Source: Rhizophagus irregularis (Eukaryota; Glomeromycota; Glomeromycetes; Glomerales; Glomeraceae). Taken from it: DNA of 64,000 nt. Made by a program: the position numbers and the translations under genes. The DNA is taken from assembly GCF_026210795.1 (NCBI RefSeq), contig NC_089429.1, positions 1,860,001 through 1,924,000 on the forward strand, in the 5' to 3' direction. Shown in pieces: positions 44,498 through 56,409 of the stretch; the first letter of the stretch is position 1, and each line of letters starts with the position of its first letter. Below the pieces are notes generated by a model that saw only the letters and a program-made list of their open reading frames with translations, searched no databases and was not told where the DNA came from.

Positions 44498-46099
44498 ATG
44501 GCATGTTCAAAATTTTTTTCAGGAGATTTACCTGAATTAACAAATGAAATTATACAGTATTTTCGGAATGATTTTTCTACATTACATTCATGTATTTTAG
44601 TTAATAGATTATGGTGTCGTTTGGCGATTCCATCATTGTGGGAGGACCCGTTCTCAAAGGGGTATCCTAAAAATTATCACTTTATTGATATTTACTTACA
44701 CAAATTAAATGATGACGACAAAATAAAATTGAATGAATATGGAATTAATACTGAAGTGCTTCCTTCAAATATATTATTTAATTATTCTAGTTATATTAAA
44801 TGTCTAAACACATACAGAGTTCGTAGTACTATTGAAACCTGGGCTATAAACGCAATGGTTTCAAACTTTGACGCAGTTTTGAAATTGTCAAGTTTTATTT
44901 TCATATCATTAATCAAAATATTTATTGAAAATGAAGCTACTTTATATACTTTTGAATTTAGACTTCTATATGACAAGGATTTAAGTAGTTATGTTTGTTT
45001 CAATTCCGCTTTTCAGTTAATCTTACAAAATCCCAATTTTATCTGTAATGTTAAAAATCTGAAAATTTATTTAAATAGTTATAGTGATTTATCACTATTT
45101 ATGAAATGCTTTTATTATAATTGCAGATCAATTTCATCACTTTATGTTCATTCTTTAATAGATGATCCTGTTGAAAAAGGTTTATCCAACCTGATTAATT
45201 CACAACAAAACCTTAAAATAATTCATATTGATTGTAGTAATAATTCTTTAAAAAATTTTCAAATTTCTAATTGTTCAAATACTTTAAAATCAATTATATT
45301 TCATAAGACTTATTTAGAATATTTGGGAATTAATTTTAATGAGATTTTTGATCAATTAAATGTTTTAGATTCTATTCATATTCTTTATTGTTATTCTTTA
45401 AGCTCTACTATTATTCAGCAAATTATTAATCTAACTAAACCATTTAAATTAAGATCTTTATTTATGGATAGAAGTTCTATATTACAAATTGATTTATTAA
45501 TATTATTATTACAAAAGTCTGGTAATTATTTAGAAAATATTGGATTTAGATCATCAATAAATAACAATTATAAACTACAAGCATTTAAATTAGTTAAGAT
45601 TCATTGTAATAAAATCAAATTTATAGATTTACAAGGATTTGATGATAAAAATATTTTTTCAGCATTAAATTTAATTGAAAATATTCAACAAAATCTTAAT
45701 TATCTTTCAATTTGTTTGTCAAAATTTGGTTTATATCAATCAGATAATCTTAGTTCACTTATATTACAAAATTTAGGACAAATTCTTCCTAATAGATTAG
45801 AATATTTAAGTTTGGATCTTAAAATCAATATAAATGATTTGAAAGTATTTTTCAATAATTCTCAAAATGTTTTTATTAGGAGGTTTTTAATCAGAGAAAA
45901 GACGCATCAAGATAGTGAAATCATTTTATCTTGTATTAAGCAATATGTTATGAAAGAAAAAAGGGTCGCATATTTAGCTACAGATAGTATTCCTATTGGT
46001 TCTAATGATGTAGAAGAGTTTAAAGTTCATGGTATTCAAGTTATGAGATATGATCAATTACATATTCAAGTTTATGATTTTATAAACGAATTGAGTTAG
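44498..46099 (+). CDS. F-box/LRR-like protein, subgroup 2
   Basis: Intronless, 533 aa from MACSKFFSGD. F-box about 9-52 (SCILVNRLWCRLAIPSLWEDPF), then KNYHFIDIYLHKLNDDDK and IKLNEYGINTE. Leucine-rich region; NLGQILPNRLEYLSLDLK is shared with the 36.5-kb gene, its nearest relative here. Tail VYDFINELS. Predicted SCF substrate receptor. Confidence 0.94.
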   Translation: MACSKFFSGDLPELTNEIIQYFRNDFSTLHSCILVNRLWCRLAIPSLWEDPFSKGYPKNYHFIDIYLHKLNDDDKIKLNEYGINTEVLPSNILFNYSSYIKCLNTYRVRSTIETWAINAMVSNFDAVLKLSSFIFISLIKIFIENEATLYTFEFRLLYDKDLSSYVCFNSAFQLILQNPNFICNVKNLKIYLNSYSDLSLFMKCFYYNCRSISSLYVHSLIDDPVEKGLSNLINSQQNLKIIHIDCSNNSLKNFQISNCSNTLKSIIFHKTYLEYLGINFNEIFDQLNVLDSIHILYCYSLSSTIIQQIINLTKPFKLRSLFMDRSSILQIDLLILLLQKSGNYLENIGFRSSINNNYKLQAFKLVKIHCNKIKFIDLQGFDDKNIFSALNLIENIQQNLNYLSICLSKFGLYQSDNLSSLILQNLGQILPNRLEYLSLDLKININDLKVFFNNSQNVFIRRFLIREKTHQDSEIILSCIKQYVMKEKRVAYLATDSIPIGSNDVEEFKVHGIQVMRYDQLHIQVYDFINELS

Positions 46100-46546
46100 T
46101 TATATAATTCTTGAGATTTGTTAAATAATTTTATTTTACAAAATTATAATGGAAAGTTGATAATATAATGAGTAAATGGAAGTGTATGGTTCTTGTAACA
46201 TAAAGTTTTAGATACATTGCAAAATTCATATGACATTATTTTTTTTTATCCAGTATAGTGATAATTTATAAAATTTTTTTTTTTTTTAATAAAGTCCAAC
46301 TGGCTGAGATATGAGCCAATTTCAGTTATTATTTATATCATTTAATTTTATGAAAGAAAGATAATTTTCCAAGATAATAAGAGCGATAGTGTTTATGTAA
46401 AACGAAAAAATACGATTTTTTCATATTATTTATTATTTTTATTCTAGTCAAAATTAATGATAACTAAATTTTATATTAAATATATCTAGTAAAAATAAAA
46501 TTTTGTAAAAGTGGGTATCTAAACGGATTTATTATTATATTATATC
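46100..46546. other. Intergenic
   Basis: AT-rich 3' flank of the F-box gene; no feature. Confidence 0.5.
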
Positions 46547-46748
46547 AATTCGTGATCCACGAGTCCGTGATCTACGAGTCAATTGCAAATGATCTACAGA
46601 AAATGGGAATCTGGCGTGTCAAATAATGAGAGAAATTTATTAATTTATTTTAAAGAACAAACTATTTGAGACTTTGGGGCTTTATTTAAGGAATGAAAAT
46701 CGGGTATCAGGAAAATATTACTAGTGATCGACTCACGGATCACGAATT
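46547..46748. mobile_element. ~200-bp MITE-like element
   Basis: Inverted ends AATTCGTGATCC / GGATCACGAATT, extending imperfectly (ACGAGTC / GACTCAC). The left side has a second GTGATCTACGAGTC word. Non-coding; no clear target duplication. Confidence 0.6.
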
Positions 46749-48007
46749 AATATTATTTAAGTATTGTACATAAATAATACTATTAATAAATATATTTTAT
46801 AAAAATATTATTTTTACTTCTAAAGAAATATAAAGAGTATTTTTTATTTTATGAAAAAATAAAGAAATATGAAGATTTGTATATAAACAAGTAAAATGTT
46901 TTTAAAAGTCTTATCGCGAGATTATCTTAAAAAGTTAATAATTCCAGCCAGTTTAAGTTTACAAACGTATTTTAATAAGCTAACGAACATTTTTGCACGA
47001 GGCAAAAATTCAAATTAATTAGAAAAATATGTCCTTTTCGAAATTTTTACTTAATTTTTTTTTCAATCAATTTTTACCCTCGCTTTCTTTTTAAAAAGTT
47101 ACCATGCAATCTATATGACTTGACTTTGATTAACCGGAATCTTATTAAAATCTGGTTATAAGAAATCCATGAATATGTTTTATATATATAAGTTATTTTT
47201 AGTTTAAGGTTATATTTATAGTTTATTTTATATATGTATATAGTTTATTTTTTTTATTTTTCTAGTTTATATAGTTTTATTTATTTATTGGGCATATAGA
47301 AGGAAATCGGAGGCTTAGATGTGATGGCTAAGATAGGAGTGGCTTAACTGGACGGCTAAATCGTCTGATCAGCGATAAATCACATTGCCACCTTGATCTA
47401 CAACAAATAGTGAAATAGTACTTTATTTAATAATGCAGTAATATAAAATATTGACACGAGTAATAATCAATACAATGCTTGGTTAATATAATAATGTAAT
47501 ACTAAAAATTAATCTCAAAAATCTCCTTTTTACTTGATCAAATACGCTTCATAAAAATTGTTTGGTCTTCCTTTCTAAACTCTTCCAATATTGATTTTGG
47601 CATCCTTTGATTTTAATAAATCCTTTTCATTTTCATGGTTTCCCGTCAAAAGTATAGTTTTCCACCTTTGATAAATTTTAAATTTCCAAAAATTGATCTT
47701 CAATCCCATTTCTTATTATAATAATATTCCGAACATAGTTCCCAGATCTAATCTAAAATAAATCCGAACACAAGAATAGTTTTACATCGTTACGGATGTT
47801 ACATTCCACAATTATAACACTTTAAAATTTTCTACACTTTTAAAAACTAAATATGATACTGCGTCCTACAATTAATAAATTCACTAGGTAATTCCTGGCA
47901 TTACACCGGAGGGCAAAATTGGCCGGATGGTGAATTTGTTCGATAGACGCGTACGAATTTGTACAGAATTTTGAACGATATATAAGGACCGATTTGCGAA
48001 GGATTTG
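46749..48007. other. Intergenic
   Basis: No supported gene. A minus frame of ~55 codons at 47870-48007 (contains RSKFCTNSYASIEQIHHPAN) is open up to the transposon insertion but has no recognised family; it may be a gene remnant split by the insertion. Confidence 0.4.
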
Positions 48008-48016
48008 GGAAGATAT

Positions 48017-49302
48017 AACAGGGCGGACATGCATTATATCACAATGTCGATCACTTGCCGATCATGATATAAGTGATATCACGTTAAATTTGAAGCTTTA
48101 TTCCAAGCAATAAATGTTCTGACAATTTATGTTAAATTATTTTATTTAATAGTTTCAGTTATCAATAAATTAATATAAAAGTATTGTGGCAAAATAAGGT
48201 GTGTTTCCAAAGTTAGATTTTACGTCAAATTTTCAATAATTAATATATATGCTATATATATGCCGATCATCTGCTAACGTGACTTTGAAGCTTCGGGCGA
48301 AGCCACAGATCTTCGGGCGAAACTTGAAACTTTTACAGTATATTATTTAGGTATTCAAGAATCAATGGCTAAAATAAACCTGGATAATTTTTGATAACCC
48401 AAAAGTTATCATTAAATAAATGTTTACAATTATTGTAAAATTAATATATGTCTGATATTTGACAAAATCTTTATGAATTATTTTAAGAACTAATTTATTA
48501 ACAATAAATAAAATAAAGTAAATAAAATCGAAATTTTTTACATTATTATGTAGAATTTGTGAAAAAACTAATTCAACGGTATTTTTTTATGTGATAATAT
48601 TGGACAAGTGATCGGCAAAATGATCGGCAATATCGTGATAATATGGGGATGTCCGCAACAGGGCGGACATGCATTATATCACAATGTCGATCACTTGCCG
48701 ATCATGATATAAGTGATATCACGTTAAATTTGAAGCTTTATTCCAAGCAATAAATGTTCTGACAATTTATGTTAAATTATTTTATTTAATAGTTTCATTT
48801 ATCAATAAATTAATATAAAAGTATTGTGGCAAAATAAGGTGTGTTTCCAAAGTTAGATTTTACGTCAAATTTTCAATAATTAATATATATGCTATATATA
48901 TGCCGATCATCTGCTAACGTGACTTTAAAGCTTCGGGCGAAGCCACAGATCTTCGGGCGAAACTTGAAACTTTTACAGTATATTATTTAGGTATTCAAGA
49001 ATCAATGGCTAAAATAAACCTGGATAATTTTTGATAACCCAAAAGTTATCATTAAATAAATGTTTACAATTATTGTAAAATTAATATATGTCTGATATTT
49101 GACAAAATCTTTATGAATTATTTTAAGAACTAATTTATTAACAATAAATAAAATAAAGTAAATAAAATCGAAATTTTTTACATTATTATGTAGAATTTGT
49201 GAAAAAACTAATTCAACGGTATTTTTTTATGTGATAATATTGGACAAGTGATCGGCAAAATGATCGGCAATATCGTGATAATATGGGGATGTCCGCCCTG
49301 TT
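48017..49302. mobile_element. Tandem-dimer DNA transposon with 9-bp target-site duplication
   Basis: Two nearly identical direct copies: 48017-48656 (640 bp) and 48657-49302 (646 bp), differing at only a few bases. The outer ends are perfect inverted repeats AACAGGGCGGACAT / ATGTCCGCCCTGTT, and the whole dimer is flanked by a perfect 9-bp direct repeat GGAAGATAT (48008-48016 and 49303-49311). At the centre, copy 1 ends GTCCGC and lacks the last six bases of its terminus. The single flanking duplication shows that the dimer behaves as one insertion, or that a monomer was duplicated in place. Non-coding; 9-bp duplication suggests a Mutator-like family. Confidence 0.9.
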
Positions 49303-49390
49303 GGAAGATATGCGGTTTTTTATTTGATATAGAAATAAATATACGAATATTATAAAGCGCCGACCCTGTGAAATTCAGCTTTACCTTTAA

Positions 49391-49600
49391 TTAATAGTAA
49401 TTTCTTAATAAAAGTGTTTTGTGAATTTTTAAAAATATTTCCAGATCATTTATCCAAAAAGCAAGCGCTAAACATAAATATTCTAATTTTTGAAGTCCTA
49501 AGTTTTGTAACACATTTGGACTTTGAATTAGTATCATCACGTGAAATAGTAAATCTTCATTAATTAATATTACGTTCAATGTTCCAAGAAATATCAACAA
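49391..49600 (-). pseudogene. F-box/LRR C-terminal fragment
   Basis: The minus frame reads NEDLLFHVMILIQSPNVLQNLG, then LQKLEYLCLALAFWINDLEI, matching the NLGQILPxRLEYLxLxLxxNxNDLEIF block of intact genes with the QILP segment deleted. About 70 codons remain; no N-terminus. Confidence 0.8.
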
Positions 49601-49639
49601 GACTTTGTTGACGTCCTATTTTATTACATCATCGCTTGA

Positions 49640-49865
49640 TATTTGACCTTTATTTTAAAGATTGGATATATGCCGGGTCTTCGAAAATTGGATTTTTGGT
49701 CGAGGTTCAGGAATATACGCCATGAAAGCCGTAATAGCAGGACGAGGATTTAGTTTTTGAGGGTTTGGAAACGGGTTACCAGATGAATATTAATTAAAAG
49801 ATGAAAACTGGACGCAATCTAATCAAATGTTGGTAAAATGGGTTAACGCTTTTGATGAATAATAA
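49640..49865 (+). pseudogene. Possible kinase N-lobe relic
   Basis: A plus frame reads WIFGRGSGIYAMKAVIAGRG (Gly-loop-like, then AMKAV), a stop, then DENWTQSNQMLVKWVNAFDE, which has the spacing of the W-x-S..Q..L segment before the ATP lysine in this kinase family. Damaged and short, so the assignment is tentative. Confidence 0.35.
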
Positions 49866-50256
49866 TCATTTTAAATATTTATAACATATTTATTAAAATT
49901 TATACAATTGAAAATAATAATCAAATGAATAATTTATAAATAATTTTTTATTGCAAACACTAATATGTTGTTACACAATTACTCTGTTGTCACATAATAT
50001 TTTATAATAAATTTATAATTACTATCTTTATTTAATAATTGAAAAGTCCTATAAAAAATAGAGAATTGAATTATTTTAAATTACAAACTAAGAATCTTTT
50101 TACTACTCTAATCTTAGTGTTTAAATAATTCCAAAATAAAATAATAAATAGTAAAAAAATGAATTTATTTTCAAGTAAATTAATTTAAAATCCATCTAAA
50201 GAGAATAAATATATTAGTAAATAAATATAATATATTATTTTAATATCATTAAAATA
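49866..50256. other. 3' flank of the kinase gene
   Basis: Contains at about 50080-50130 the sequence attacaaactaagaat .. ctactctaatc .. ttagtgtttaaata, shared with the tandem copies at 3825-4022 downstream of the other kinase gene. Confidence 0.6.
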
Positions 50257-52422
50257 TTAAATTATAAACAAACCATCGGGAGTTTCTTGTTTATCTTTTT
50301 CTTCTGAATGAATATTTGGATTATTTTGTACTTCATCTATATAAATAAGATAAATTAGAATAATAATAACTGATCATTATTATAAATAATTTATTTTACT
50401 TACCATTAATACTAATATTTGATCGTTGCTGCATTATTTCTCTCGCGTAGTCATTTTGAACGTCATCTATTATTTAATAAATCAAATTTAATAAAATATT
50501 CATTCTTATATTCAACGAAAATTAGAATTAAATATTTAAGGCTTTACCGTTCTCCATTTTCAATTTTTTAAATAATCTGGACGATTCTTTACTATCATTA
50601 TCTATAATCAAGATATAAATTAGTATTTATTCATTATAAAACACTAATATAAGAATAAATTACCTTTAAAATTAATTTTACTTGATTTACTAGCTATAAT
50701 GAAAATCAATCATATGTTATTTTATTTATATAAAATTCAATATTATTTTAATAAATACTTACCATTACTAGAAATACTAAAATCATATGATCTAGTGGTA
50801 TAAAATGCTGTTTTTTTTTAAAAAAAAAAGATTATTAATTAAAGGATTTATACTAAAACATTATTAACTTTATATTACCTTTTTGTTCTTCTATTATTAT
50901 TCAATTAAAAAAAAGTATTGTTAATTATAATGTTAAAGAAAAAAAACCAAATAGTTAATGAACATTAAAAAGCATACCTTCTGTTGCATTTTTTGGTTCA
51001 GGTAGATTTTCAAAATTATGAATTTTACTTGTAAATATTTTACTACTCATGATATTGCTTGTTTTTTCGTCTACTTGTATTATTGATTGAGGTAGTTCAT
51101 CAGGTTTGTTTTGGTAATATGATTTAATTTCGCTTATTTTATTAAAGAGTGTATTAGTATCAGGTCTTTTTAGTGGATTAGCATCCCAACATTGTTCCAT
51201 TAGACTTTTATATTCGGAAGGAATTTCTGATATAATTTTTGGTCTTATACCATCAATGATATTAATTGCAAGGATACAATCATGTTCATAATTCATAAAT
51301 GGAGGTTGTCCAAATGAAATTTCCCACATAAGCATTGCAATACTATAAATATCAGATTTATAAGTATACCCTTTTCCATTAATAACTTCGGGAGCTATGT
51401 AAGGAAGATTTCCATATATACTTGTTGATGGTTTGTCTGCAGGACCGCAAAATCCAAGATCACTAATACGCCAATGATCATTAAACTGTGAATATAATAT
51501 ATTTCCAGAATGCAAATCTCTGTGAATTGAATTCTCTTCATGAATCCAATAAAGTTTATCAATAATTAAAAAAGTAATTTTAATTCTTTCATTCCATGTA
51601 AGTTGATTATGATTTTGTTGTAAATATTCTCTTAAATTTACATCCAATTTATACATTACGAGTAAATAATTTCCATTTGATGGATTTTGTGTTAAACCAA
51701 AACATTGAACGATAGATTGATGTTTGTTGCCTAAAGTTAAATGTGATTTAGCCTTTAAAAAATAATAAATATTATTATTAACAATTAAATTTTAAATTTA
51801 AGTTCTTTAAATATTTTTTAAACTTACAAACCTCTTCAAACCAACTTTGACTTGCATTTTCAATATTTTTTAATTCTTTAAGTATTACAGCAAGAGTTCC
51901 AAATCTTATTAATTGTTGCTCTTTAGAATCCCATTCTTCATAAGGTCCATCAATCCGCTCTGCTGTATAAATCTCTGAGAATCCACCTTTTGTAAGATAT
52001 TTAATATTTTCTAAATTATTATAAGGAATCCATTCAATTACAGTATCAGGTGAAAGTGTTTCCATTTGACAATTTTTTATTAAATTATCAATAACATTAT
52101 TTCCAGAAGTCCAACTTGAAAAATTAGATTTTAAATAATTTCGAACACAATATTCACAATATAATGTAGCTAAACATTTTTGGTTACAATTTTCACAAAT
52201 TCTTCTTGTCCCTGAATTATAAATAATTTTATCTCGGTCATAAGATTGATTAGTTAATCTTATTGCTTCAGTTTTTTCTTCTTCTGTAAGAGATTTGTCA
52301 GCAAGAATGAATTGTTTACTAAATTCGTATTGTTCATGAAGGCCAACGTGAATATTATAATCAATTGACGTAAATGATTCACTAATTACTGCTCGCATTA
52401 ATTTTTTCCGAATATTGGACAT
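50257..52422 (-). CDS. Zinc-ribbon protein kinase, complete 8-exon gene
   Basis: Exons 51832-52422, 50978-51752, 50879-50890 (12 nt), 50763-50807, 50664-50693, 50548-50601, 50404-50466 and 50257-50336; introns 62-88 nt with GT..AG; total 1650 nt, 549 aa. Start MSNIRKKLMR; a longer frame to 52509 is hydrophobic and lies outside the conserved N-terminus. Zinc ribbon C76-x2-C79 ... C89-x2-C92, then WTSGN. Kinase domain: LTKGGFSEIY loop (143-152), Lys182, HRDLHSGN (His274-Asn281), DLG (295-297), APE (317-319), SDIYSIAMLMWE, and CW..NPLKRP. The tail has FYTTRSYDFSIS, then short repeated exons (DNDSKES, DDVQND, DEVQNN). All tail introns are phase 1. Probable active Ser/Thr-type kinase of the lineage-expanded fungal family; its signalling role is unknown. 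Confidence 0.93.
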
Positions 52423-52566
52423 TTTTGTAAAAAAAAGAAATATTTTTAAGTGCAAAAAAAAAATAAAGTTTCCATAGACGGTTAAACAAATAAGTTGTGC
52501 AACCACCAAAATTTTAATATTGTCTACCTGTCATGTGCTGCATGTGCTGCATTGTAAACAAAATAA

Positions 52567-52580
52567 TGATCATCTGATCA
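52567..52580. promoter_or_regulatory. TGATCATCTGATCA palindrome upstream of kinase
   Basis: Lies 145 nt before the kinase ATG. One base from the TGATCAGCTGATCA form found upstream of F-box genes. Candidate shared regulatory site. Confidence 0.5.
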
Positions 52581-55500
52581 TAAAATATAGACAAAATAAT
52601 CCGTCATTACCGACAACTTGGATCCTTTATTTTTTATTATACACGTTCTGTAAAAACTACAAAGGTACAAATGACGTTAAGGTTAAGCTTTTGTAGACTA
52701 GAATTATTTTCTGCAAATTTAATTTTGATGTTTTGGGAAAAAACCTATTTTCAAATAATCATAGAATTCAAAAAATGGAAACACCTTTAAATTCATAATA
52801 AAATAAAATTTCAATTGTCATATTTGTGATGATGATTTTCTATGTTATCAATAAATTTCAATGGTAATAAAAAAATATTAAATATTTAGTAATGGATTAA
52901 TTTTCTTTTTTTTTTCAACAATATTTATTTTAGTTATTACTTAGGATTTTTTTTTTTTTTTTGGAAATTGATGTTTAATGAGCCAAATTTGAAGTTTCGA
53001 ATGAAAAGGCGAAATCAAAAATTCAATTTTGATTATAAAGTTTTATTTCATAATATTTCGATATTATAATGTAGTAACATATTTTTCAGGCAAATTTATT
53101 GCCTTTTTCGTAACATAATGAGCTTATAAAAATTAAAAGTTAACCATGTTTTAAATAATTTCGCTACTCAATAAAACTTTCTAAAAAAAAATTCAGAGAT
53201 CATCTCTTGATAATTTTTTATTGCAGGAAAAATAAAATTATTGTAGTTGGAGACTAAAGTCACTAAATATTTAAGAGTATACTATCCATTTTTTAGGTAT
53301 ATCTGGATGACATTATTGATGACTATATCTATTTGGTGAGCGACTCTATAAAATGATCCTTATTTAAACATCATTTTTTATTCACTTTTTAATGGAAAAA
53401 ATCATTTACTAGGACTTCCTAAGAATTTAGGTCATTAGAAAATTATACTCAACATTTTGCAAATTATATAAAATTCTTGAAGAATATCCTAAGGGTTCAC
53501 AAGTTTTTTTGTAAATTTTCTAAAATACTTCGAAAATATAAAATAATAGATGTTATTATTAGCAAAGAACAATCGCATTATTGAAGTGAAATTGGCTGAT
53601 AATAAAAACGTGATCAATATGATAATGTAATAGACTAGTAGGTAAAATTTATTTATTCATCAATGCATTTTTAACAACTTACAATATTCTGATTATTTTT
53701 TCTTTTATTTAATTTAGTAATTGAAGTGAGATTCGATTCAATTCATCATATTCTCTTTCATTACCAGCAAATAATTAAAAGGACTTTTAGAGTTATTTAA
53801 ACTGATAACAATGACGTTTGATAAATGAAACATTGTACCATGTTAAAACCAAAAACAGAAATAACACATTTTAGAGAAGTTTATTTGTCTGGCTATCACG
53901 TGGAATATTACTTAACTCTTTCAATATCTGTATATTTTCGAAAACGTATTTAAAGATTTGTTTTATTTTATTTTTTTTCTTAACATGACAAAAAGGATTT
54001 GGTGATTAATTATTTATCATACTGCATTATTTCGTAACAAATTTATGTTAACCTATTATTATTACCTTTAAATAGCAAGTAGGCCAAAAACAATCTGTCA
54101 TTCCCTATTAAAAGAAAAAATTATATTAAATCATATTAGTAAGTTTAAGAGCGATACTACATACTATATATCCTAACGGTCGTAGAAATTTTTACGCCAA
54201 GTTTTACCGGATTTACGAAACAAAATTTTTTTTAAATCTGAAATTTATAAATATTTTCTTTTTTTTTTAATATGTGGGAAAAATAGAAATTGTTTATAAA
54301 TTAATAAATATCAAGTAAATTAGCACATAAATTCTTGATATTTCACGTTGGAACCATTTACTCATTATTCACGAGGCGAGTGATAAACATTTAGCTAAGT
54401 TAACAAACTTCTACTCAATTCTAGTTGAAAAAATTAACTTTGGCCAAAATTGGTTAAACTCTTACCTGGAAATAAGAAATGATTTATATATTCTTCTGAG
54501 TGTTTATATCATGAGAAGAGTTACGCAATTTTTTGGTAATCATATTTGACTAATTTACTCGTGAAGATTATCTAATTTCACTTTATATCTATGTAATACC
54601 AAATTAAGTGCTTTAAGAATCACTACATCAATTATTTATAAATTTTTTTTAATAATAGTGTCCTTGTTTTATTTATAAATTTACTAATTGAGAAGAAAAA
54701 AGATTTCATTGACCAAACAAAAAAAATTTGTGATTTTCTCGTTAGCATCACGCATAGATCTTTACAAAAAAATTTATATTATCTTACGTAATTTTTTAAC
54801 TTGCTATTTTACACATGCTTCTACATATTAATTTTATTACATGCTAAAAATAATAAATGAAGTAACTTATTTTTACTATTTTTAGGGAGTCCGATCTAGC
54901 CAGCCAAGATTGAGTAATTGGTCATTGTAATAAATTATTTTTTACATAGAGAAAGAAAGAAAATTAATTTTAATTTTTGATTTTATTTTTACGTGTTATA
55001 AATTCTGTTACTCAAAAATCCTTAAATCTCAGCATCATCACAATTATTTTAGTATAATTGATCTGTAAATGTAAATTTGAAAAATAGTTAGTATATTATC
55101 TACCAAAAAATCTAATACTGAAAATTTATATTGTGTTTTTTAACTAGATATAAGTAAACTCAAATGTGATTTATATATAAGCAAATAATATATGATGAGA
55201 ATTCTAGTATTCAATTCCTTTGTATCATCCGTGAGTTAGTGTCCAGGTGAAATTAGGATTAGGAGACTATTAAAACTTTTTTTTGAATTTAAATAGAAAC
55301 TAAATAAACAAATAAAAGTTCTCATAATAACCAAAATCTTATTTAACCCTAAATCCTAGATTCATCTTTTAATACGCTTTAATCATTCTATCAAAATAAA
55401 TTTCCAATCGTTTCTTATTATCAATTAATTAAATTAATTAATAAAAGAGTGAAAAAAAAGTTTCAGTTTGGGAAAAAAAATTAAACCTAAACGGGAAAAT

Positions 55501-56409
55501 AATGAGAAAAAACAAATTTTTTAAAGGATGAAAAAATTTAAACCAAAAATATTTGAAAAAAAAAAACGGACAAAAAAATTAATAATAAAAAAAAAAAGGC
55601 TGAAATTGGATTAGTTGATTGGAATGCACATGGATCTATGGCATGGGATTTCAAGTTACACATAGTCAAACGTTACGGTTACACATTGTATTTTTTTTAG
55701 TTATATAAAAATTGATCGTCACATCGTCATGACGTCACGTCTTTTTTTCTTTTTTTAATAATGAACTTTATTAATATTATGAAAAAAATCAGTCGACGTA
55801 AAAAAACATCTTATCAATAAAGTATCTACACTAAATACATGACTAAAACTTTGCTAGTCTAAACTAATCTAAGATTTTTGATTAGTACATTACAATAAAT
55901 CCATTCCAAACCTAACCTCCATATTTAATTCTATATTATCCATAACCACAAAACAAAAATTTGTCCACGAAAATTAGTAGTGAATCCAAACAGTTCCTAC
56001 GTCTGATAAGATTAATGATCAAAACAGCAGTAAAATCTGTAGTGAGTTGTACTATAATGAGAATAACTAATTTGAAAAAATGACGAAACAGTAGTGACAC
56101 AAAATCATACCAATTTCGTTTTGAACTCTTAACGGTTTCCGCCTAGTATATCTAATATTGTTAATAAATGTATTTGTTTTTATTAAATTATATCTGATAT
56201 TTATACTTAAAAATAATTTGGTATATCAAAATGATTACTAGGATGAACAGAATTGTCCAACTAAACTTGTATTGTCTATAAATGAATATATCTTATTTGT
56301 TACATAACAATAATTATAATTATAGGTAAATACAATTACAGAGCGCAAAGTAAGGTAGTAATATATTCTCTTTTATTTCTTTAATACAATTTATTAGGCT
56401 CAATTATAT
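52581..56409. other. 3.8 kb without a recognisable gene
   Basis: Read on both strands: AT-rich, A and T runs, no frame with family features and no tRNA-like arms. A CRE-like TGACGTCA lies near 55732. No transposon ends found. Confidence 0.5.

Noticed and set aside
47840-48034. 64-aa minus-strand ORF
   Set aside because: Its claimed start lies inside the transposon inserted at 48017; at most a fragment of an older gene.
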